Shown here: one piece after another, positions 56,074 through 59,552 of the stretch
Layout of the letters: each line of letters opens with the position of its first letter
Position numbering within the stretch: the stretch's first letter is position 1
Assembly: GCA_030590165.1 (NCBI GenBank)
Contig: JAUUZA010000001.1
Coordinates: forward strand, 1-59,552
Source of the DNA: Candidatus Altarchaeota archaeon
Lineage (GTDB): Archaea > SpSt-1190
Direction of reading: 5' to 3'
Length of the DNA stretch: 59,552 nucleotides
Translations under genes and position numbers: made by a program
Notes under the pieces: model-generated
The model's input: only the letters and a program-made list of their open reading frames with translations
Told to the model about the DNA's origin: nothing
Databases searched by the model: none

Positions 56074-56794
56074 AGCCTTAAAACGTGTTTTTAAAATAAT
56101 GCGAGAGAGCGATGTCGTTCTTGAATTGGTTGATGCACGTTTTCCACGGTTCAGTAAGAGAATCGAAAAATCACTTAAGCGCAGGGGAGTAAAACTTATT
56201 ATTGTTTTTAATAAATCAGATTTAATCAAAGACGATAAAGATTTACAAATAATGGCAAATGACTATAATGGAATTATATTTTCTGCAAAAACACATAGAG
56301 GAAAACGGAAACTAATAGGACGCCTTGAATCTTATGCTAAAAAATTACAAAAAGAAATAAAAGTAGGAGTAGTAGGCGTACCCAATGTCGGTAAAAGTAA
56401 AATAATTAATACCTTAGTCGGAAGAAAAAGCGCAAGAACAAGTGCTAAAGCAGGATATACAAAGGGGTCACAATGGGTTAGGCTTTCACCTAATATTCTT
56501 TTAGTTGATTCACCCGGTGTTATAACTTGGAGTGAACCTGAAGAAGACCTTGTATTACGTAATTCACTAGATGTTGATAGGGCAAAGGACCCTGTATTCA
56601 TTGCACTTCAATTATTTAATGAACAACCTCACGTAGTAAAAGTTCTTGGGCTCACTTCAGATAACGAAGAAGCATTAGAAGAATTTGCAAAAAAAACAGG
56701 TAAACTCAAAAGGGGTGGTGAACCAAATATTAAAGAAGCAGCCCGTATGATTATTAGAAAATGGCAGAAAGGCGAACTGGAAGAAACTAATTAA
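56066..56794 (+). CDS. Circularly permuted GTPase (YlqF/RbgA-like)
   Basis: The order of G motifs is permuted: G4 FNKSDLI near residue 49, then G5-like IIFSAKT, G1 VGVPNVGKSKIINTL near 104, and G3 LLVDSPGVI near 147. This is the YlqF/YawG family, ribosome assembly GTPases. The 242-aa archaeal form lacks a long C-terminal RNA-binding domain. It belongs to a forward cluster with a tRNA methyltransferase and adkA. Confidence 0.88.
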   Translation: MGKALKRVFKIMRESDVVLELVDARFPRFSKRIEKSLKRRGVKLIIVFNKSDLIKDDKDLQIMANDYNGIIFSAKTHRGKRKLIGRLESYAKKLQKEIKVGVVGVPNVGKSKIINTLVGRKSARTSAKAGYTKGSQWVRLSPNILLVDSPGVITWSEPEEDLVLRNSLDVDRAKDPVFIALQLFNEQPHVVKVLGLTSDNEEALEEFAKKTGKLKRGGEPNIKEAARMIIRKWQKGELEETN

Positions 56795-56807
56795 ATTTAA
56801 AAAATAA

Positions 56808-57083
56808 TTATTTAGTTAATACAATATTAATGGATGAAACATTAATCTCTTCACCAGACTCTATTTTAATTTTCTCTGTACTAATGTTGATACTTTTTAC
56901 AGTCATATCTTCAATAAATCGATTCCTTACTATCTCAGCTACATCCACTGCTCGACTTATCGCCTTTCCTCTGGCTTTGATACTAACTTCCTTTGCACCT
57001 CCGTGAACTTGAGTAACCACTGCTAATACATAATTCATGGGAGGTTTAGTCCCAACAAACACAACATTATCTTTGTCTGACAT
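56808..57083 (-). CDS. alba: DNA/RNA-binding protein Alba
   Basis: The 91-aa protein reads [40 protein letters not shown] and [20 protein letters not shown], the Alba fold. It dimerises, compacts chromosomal DNA and binds RNA. The expected acetylatable Lys region near residue 16 is KPPMNY here, with fewer lysines than in Sulfolobus. The promoter box (TTTAAA near 57115) is distinct from that of the divergent gene. Confidence 0.94.
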   Translation of the reverse strand: MSDKDNVVFVGTKPPMNYVLAVVTQVHGGAKEVSIKARGKAISRAVDVAEIVRNRFIEDMTVKSINISTEKIKIESGEEINVSSINIVLTK

Positions 57084-57163
57084 ATTCTTACCTATTCTAA
57101 AGGGTTAAGATAATTTAAAAACCTTCTCTCAACTATTAAATACTTCAACACCCCTTTAATTCT

Positions 57164-57769
57164 GTGGGAGTCCTCCTTAAACGCTGTACTTATGGCGCAG
57201 CAGTAAAAGATGCAAAACAACAAATTATTACAAGTGTTGCACGATTCAATGAAATTCTACGAAAAAGTGCAAAACATTCAGTGAATTTAAACGCAAAAGG
57301 AAATATGAGAATTCTTATTATTACACAAAGCGGGTCAAGTAGGGATAAAGAAACTGAATTCCTTACTGATTCTTTATTTAATGAATTAATGAAAGCAAAA
57401 TCATTTGAGATTGAAATTGATGTAAAGTCAAAAGTTGGTATAGGAAAATTTAAAGTAATTTTTTGGTATGATGAAAAAGTTCATCTTGGTAATTCACTTG
57501 GAATAGATTTTGTTGCAAATTTTATGGAAGGATTAAATTTTTTATTTCTGTCTTTTGTCGCCGTATTAAATTCAATAAAAGCTGCTGCATTTAGGAGTCA
57601 AATTGAATCAGTAGTTACACGAATGCAATCATTATGGGAAGATGTTTTCAAAATGTATGTTGGGACAACAATGACAAAAACAGAACAACTCTTTAATTTA
57701 AGAAAATATGAAATGGATTCCATTATGATAAATGTATTCGGAAATATAATAAAATTAAGAAAAACTTAA
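57164..57769 (+). CDS. Protein of unknown function
   Basis: The 201-aa protein starts at GTG 57164, 26 bases from TATTAAATA. It has an N-terminal helical and Lys-rich region (KQQIITSVARFNEILRKSAK), a central alpha/beta part (IEIDVKSKVGIGKFKVIFWY), a hydrophobic helix (GLNFLFLSFVAVLNSIKAAA) that might be a span or buried helix, and a C-terminal helical segment. I do not recognise it. It ends 9 bases from the convergent aIF5A gene. Confidence 0.55.
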   Translation: MGVLLKRCTYGAAVKDAKQQIITSVARFNEILRKSAKHSVNLNAKGNMRILIITQSGSSRDKETEFLTDSLFNELMKAKSFEIEIDVKSKVGIGKFKVIFWYDEKVHLGNSLGIDFVANFMEGLNFLFLSFVAVLNSIKAAAFRSQIESVVTRMQSLWEDVFKMYVGTTMTKTEQLFNLRKYEMDSIMINVFGNIIKLRKT

Positions 57770-57778
57770 GGAAAAGCA

Positions 57779-58162
57779 TCAATCTGCTCTTTCCAAGAGT
57801 CTTCTACCCATTACAATCCACGAAAAGATTTTGTCTCCTGGTGTAAAAGTTTTTCCCTCTGGAATTTCTGATTCAAAAGTTTCATAAGATTGTAAATCCA
57901 TTAACTGAACTGTATTACCTGAAACTGATAAAACTTGAGCTTGTCTCTTTTCAACTATTGGAACTTCAATTCTTGCATCTCCGGGTTTAACAATACCTTT
58001 TCTACTCCCATCAAATAAACTAACGGCATCAATACGTGATTTTGCGTGACCGTGTTTTCCAGGTGCACTTTTTGTAATGTTTATTATTTTGCAGGGTTGT
58101 CCATCAAGAATAATATATCTACCTTTCTTCATATTGTGAATTTCATCCATAACTGTACTCAT
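57779..58162 (-). CDS. Translation factor aIF5A
   Basis: The 127-aa protein has YIILDGQPCKIINITKSAPG, with the hypusination loop APGKHGHAKSRID whose first Lys is the modified residue, and a C-terminal OB fold (VLSVSGNTVQLMDLQSYETF). It relieves ribosome stalling at poly-proline and similar sequences. The start at 58162 is 25 bases from TATAAAAA 58183-58190. The modification enzyme is not in the window. Confidence 0.96.
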   Translation of the reverse strand: MSTVMDEIHNMKKGRYIILDGQPCKIINITKSAPGKHGHAKSRIDAVSLFDGSRKGIVKPGDARIEVPIVEKRQAQVLSVSGNTVQLMDLQSYETFESEIPEGKTFTPGDKIFSWIVMGRRLLERAD

Positions 58163-58195
58163 AAAAAAGGATAAAATAAGGGTATAAAAAGGTTT

Positions 58196-58211
58196 ATCCC
58201 CCGAAGGGGAT
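58196..58211 (-). terminator. UUCG-tetraloop hairpin at the metK stop codon
   Basis: On the reverse strand ATCCCC-TTCG-GGGGAT makes a perfect 6-bp stem closed by a TTCG tetraloop. It begins on the metK stop codon and is followed by AAACC and a T-rich run. It lies between metK and the aIF5A promoter and probably ends the metK transcript or stabilises its 3' end. Confidence 0.7.
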
Positions 58212-59314
58212 TAGAATAATCTAAACTTACCTTCAACAAAACCTTGAGTTATTTCAGGAAGTTTTTCAAGTTCAGAAATAACAATTTCATCTAACTTAGT
58301 CGCATCACTTCGAATAAGTACTAAGGGTGGTTTTGTAATAGAATGCCCAATTCTACTTTGAATTATAACCTCTGCTGGTTTTGAAGTTTCTTCATAGATT
58401 CTTTCAGCAATACTTCTTGCCATTACATTGTAAATTTTTCCCACATGACTTACTGGGTTTTTTCCACAAGCCGCTTCTAAACTCATTGGTCTAGTTGGAG
58501 TAATTAATCCATTAATCCTATTGCCTCTTCCAGTAGCCCCATCATCACCTTGTTCTGCACTAGTTCCAATTACCGTCAAAAACAAATTATCTTTTGAAAT
58601 ATATTTATCAAGTGTATTAATTGAAATATTTTCAATCCCAAATTCATGTTTTAGAACTTCAGTTATTTCTTCCTTACTTTTTTTATAAGCATTAATTCCA
58701 CTAAGGTATTTATCAATAAAACCAAGAGCAACCGTTACATCAATTTCTTCCTTATACTTATGACCCATAACTTTAATATCTTTTCCAATTTCCGGAAACT
58801 CTTTCACCGCATCATTCACTAAATAATCTGAAATATCTAAAGTAAGTTGTTCAATTGGAGTAAAAGGGGAAAATCCAACCCCAACACTAGTATCATTTGC
58901 AACCACCCCATTCACAGTCCCTGCAAGTTCTGACGCCCCAACACCAATCATAGGTTCAATTATAAAATATTCATCACGAGACAGAGGTAGAATCTGTTTT
59001 ATATAGTCTCTAGCAGCTTTAATTGCAATAGTTTCAACAGGAATAGAATAATTTGCACGTCCAGCAATAATAATTCTTATTGGTTTTGTAATTTCTCCCC
59101 CTCCCCATTTTGTAATACTCTGGCCTGCAACAAGACCAACCTTATCAACATTATGGTGCTGAATACTTCCATGTTCTTTAATATACGCCTTGCTTAATGC
59201 GCGAGAAACTGCTTCTGAAATTCCATCACACAAACTATCTGGATGTCCTTCGGCTTTTCTTTCTACAACTTCACTAATCATCTCAACTGGATGATCTACT
59301 CTCACTATCTTCAT
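58211..59314 (-). CDS. metK: S-adenosylmethionine synthetase, archaeal type
   Basis: The 367-aa protein has the archaeal MAT sequence: ERKAEGHPDSLCDGISEAVS, GRANYSIPVETIAIKAARDY, GTSAEQGDDGATGRGNRING and NPVSHVGKIYNVMARSIAER. It differs from bacterial MetK in motif order and length. It supplies SAM for the methyltransferases here (TrmJ-like, the class I enzyme at 37273). A TTTTAAAT box near 59335 is about 25 bases before the ATG. Confidence 0.97.
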   Translation of the reverse strand: MKIVRVDHPVEMISEVVERKAEGHPDSLCDGISEAVSRALSKAYIKEHGSIQHHNVDKVGLVAGQSITKWGGGEITKPIRIIIAGRANYSIPVETIAIKAARDYIKQILPLSRDEYFIIEPMIGVGASELAGTVNGVVANDTSVGVGFSPFTPIEQLTLDISDYLVNDAVKEFPEIGKDIKVMGHKYKEEIDVTVALGFIDKYLSGINAYKKSKEEITEVLKHEFGIENISINTLDKYISKDNLFLTVIGTSAEQGDDGATGRGNRINGLITPTRPMSLEAACGKNPVSHVGKIYNVMARSIAERIYEETSKPAEVIIQSRIGHSITKPPLVLIRSDATKLDEIVISELEKLPEITQGFVEGKFRLF

Positions 59315-59359
59315 ATCTAAAAATCATTCACTCGTTTTAAATCATTGGCATTCCTAAAC

Positions 59360-59383
59360 TATATAAATTATTCCAATTGGAAT
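59360..59383 (+). promoter_or_regulatory. Promoter and palindromic operator of an XRE-family gene
   Basis: TATA box CTATATAAAT (59360-59369) is about 24 bases before ATG 59388. It is followed at once by the perfect 14-bp palindrome ATTCCAATTGGAAT (59370-59383), which ends 4 bases before the start codon. A protein bound there would block transcription initiation. Autoregulation by the gene's own helix-turn-helix product is the simple inference. Confidence 0.6.
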
Positions 59384-59387
59384 ATAT

Positions 59388-59552
59388 ATGATGCCTTCTC
59401 TTTTTGACATAAAGCTTCGCAGGACTCTTCTTGGAATCAACCAAAAAGAACTTGCCGGACTAGCTAATATTACTCAAGGAACTATTGCAAAAATTGAAAA
59501 AGGAAAAATGATTCCTAATTATAATCTTGCTAAAAAAATTTTTGAAGAACTT
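59388..59552 (+). CDS. XRE-family helix-turn-helix regulator, N-terminal part (cut by window end)
   Basis: The visible 55 residues contain an HTH_3/XRE domain: LFDIKLRRTLLGINQKELAG followed by LANITQGTIAKIEKGKMIPN. Archaeal proteins of this kind often continue into CBS domains, which cannot be seen here. Two ATG codons (59388 and 59391) are possible; the first is about 24 bases from the TATA box. The gene continues past the window. Confidence 0.88.
   Translation, partial: MMPSLFDIKLRRTLLGINQKELAGLANITQGTIAKIEKGKMIPNYNLAKKIFEEL

Overview
This window comes from an archaeon. It carries archaeal TBP, PCNA, RFC small subunit, Alba, aIF5A, GatE, archaeal-type AlaRS, TrpRS, MetK and AdkA, Pelota, the proteasome alpha/SBDS/exosome operon, and the L37Ae-RpoP-Pcc1-prefoldin operon. 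The DNA is AT-rich and very compact, with many ATGA and TAATG gene overlaps. An S-layer protein with a short Ala-rich leader, SepF, AMP phosphorylase and several unrecognised surface proteins would suit a DPANN-type lineage. I infer that lineage; no marker here settles it.

Layout. 1-2695: the C-terminal part of Hef, an OB-fold protein and PCNA. 2699-5717: a reverse operon of two glycosyltransferases and a membrane-anchored thioredoxin-fold protein. 5763-9971: Kae1, a winged-helix protein, ribosomal L10e and the S-layer gene. 10289-15157: a VapBC-like pair, signal peptidase, RNase Z, a bacterial-type AspRS and divergent TrpRS. 15159-17921: the conserved information-processing operon, including rpoP (46 aa) and sepF. 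17970-18024: a box C/D guide RNA. 18023-23200: GatE, an SPFH protein and small or unknown genes. 23243-28065: four tRNAs (Gly, Arg, Leu, Val, all reverse strand), three of which abut an unusual large hairpin repeat, plus a 685-aa membrane protein, Pth2 and a tRNA-binding-domain protein. 28128-33001: an ABC exporter, a DedA-family protein, a tandem paralogue pair and a MEMO gene interrupted by one in-frame TAG. 33029-37211: rps2 and the exosome/proteasome operon. 37273-46797: a methyltransferase, a PRC-barrel protein, AlaRS, a DHH phosphoesterase, three pilin-like genes coupled to bud32, AMP phosphorylase and Pelota. 46847-51543: surface proteins. 51540-59552: RFC, a PRTase, a secreted Lon-like protease, TrmJ-like methyltransferase, AdkA, a circularly permuted GTPase, Alba, aIF5A, MetK and a truncated XRE regulator.

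Gene expression signals are very regular. First genes of transcription units have a TATA-like box centred about 23-26 bases before the start codon, which is often GTG, implying leaderless mRNAs. Downstream genes use GGTG-type ribosome binding sites or overlap the previous stop. This rule was used to refine several starts. At several divergent gene pairs a single symmetrical TATA box lies midway between two starts about 48-50 bp apart, suggesting that one element serves both directions.

The most unusual features are the shared-TATA divergent promoters, the tRNA-abutting hairpin repeats, the unlisted C/D guide RNA, the secreted Lon-like protease without an AAA domain, the bacterial-type AspRS, the TAG-interrupted MEMO gene and a predicted stem-loop at the extreme 5' end of the S-layer mRNA.
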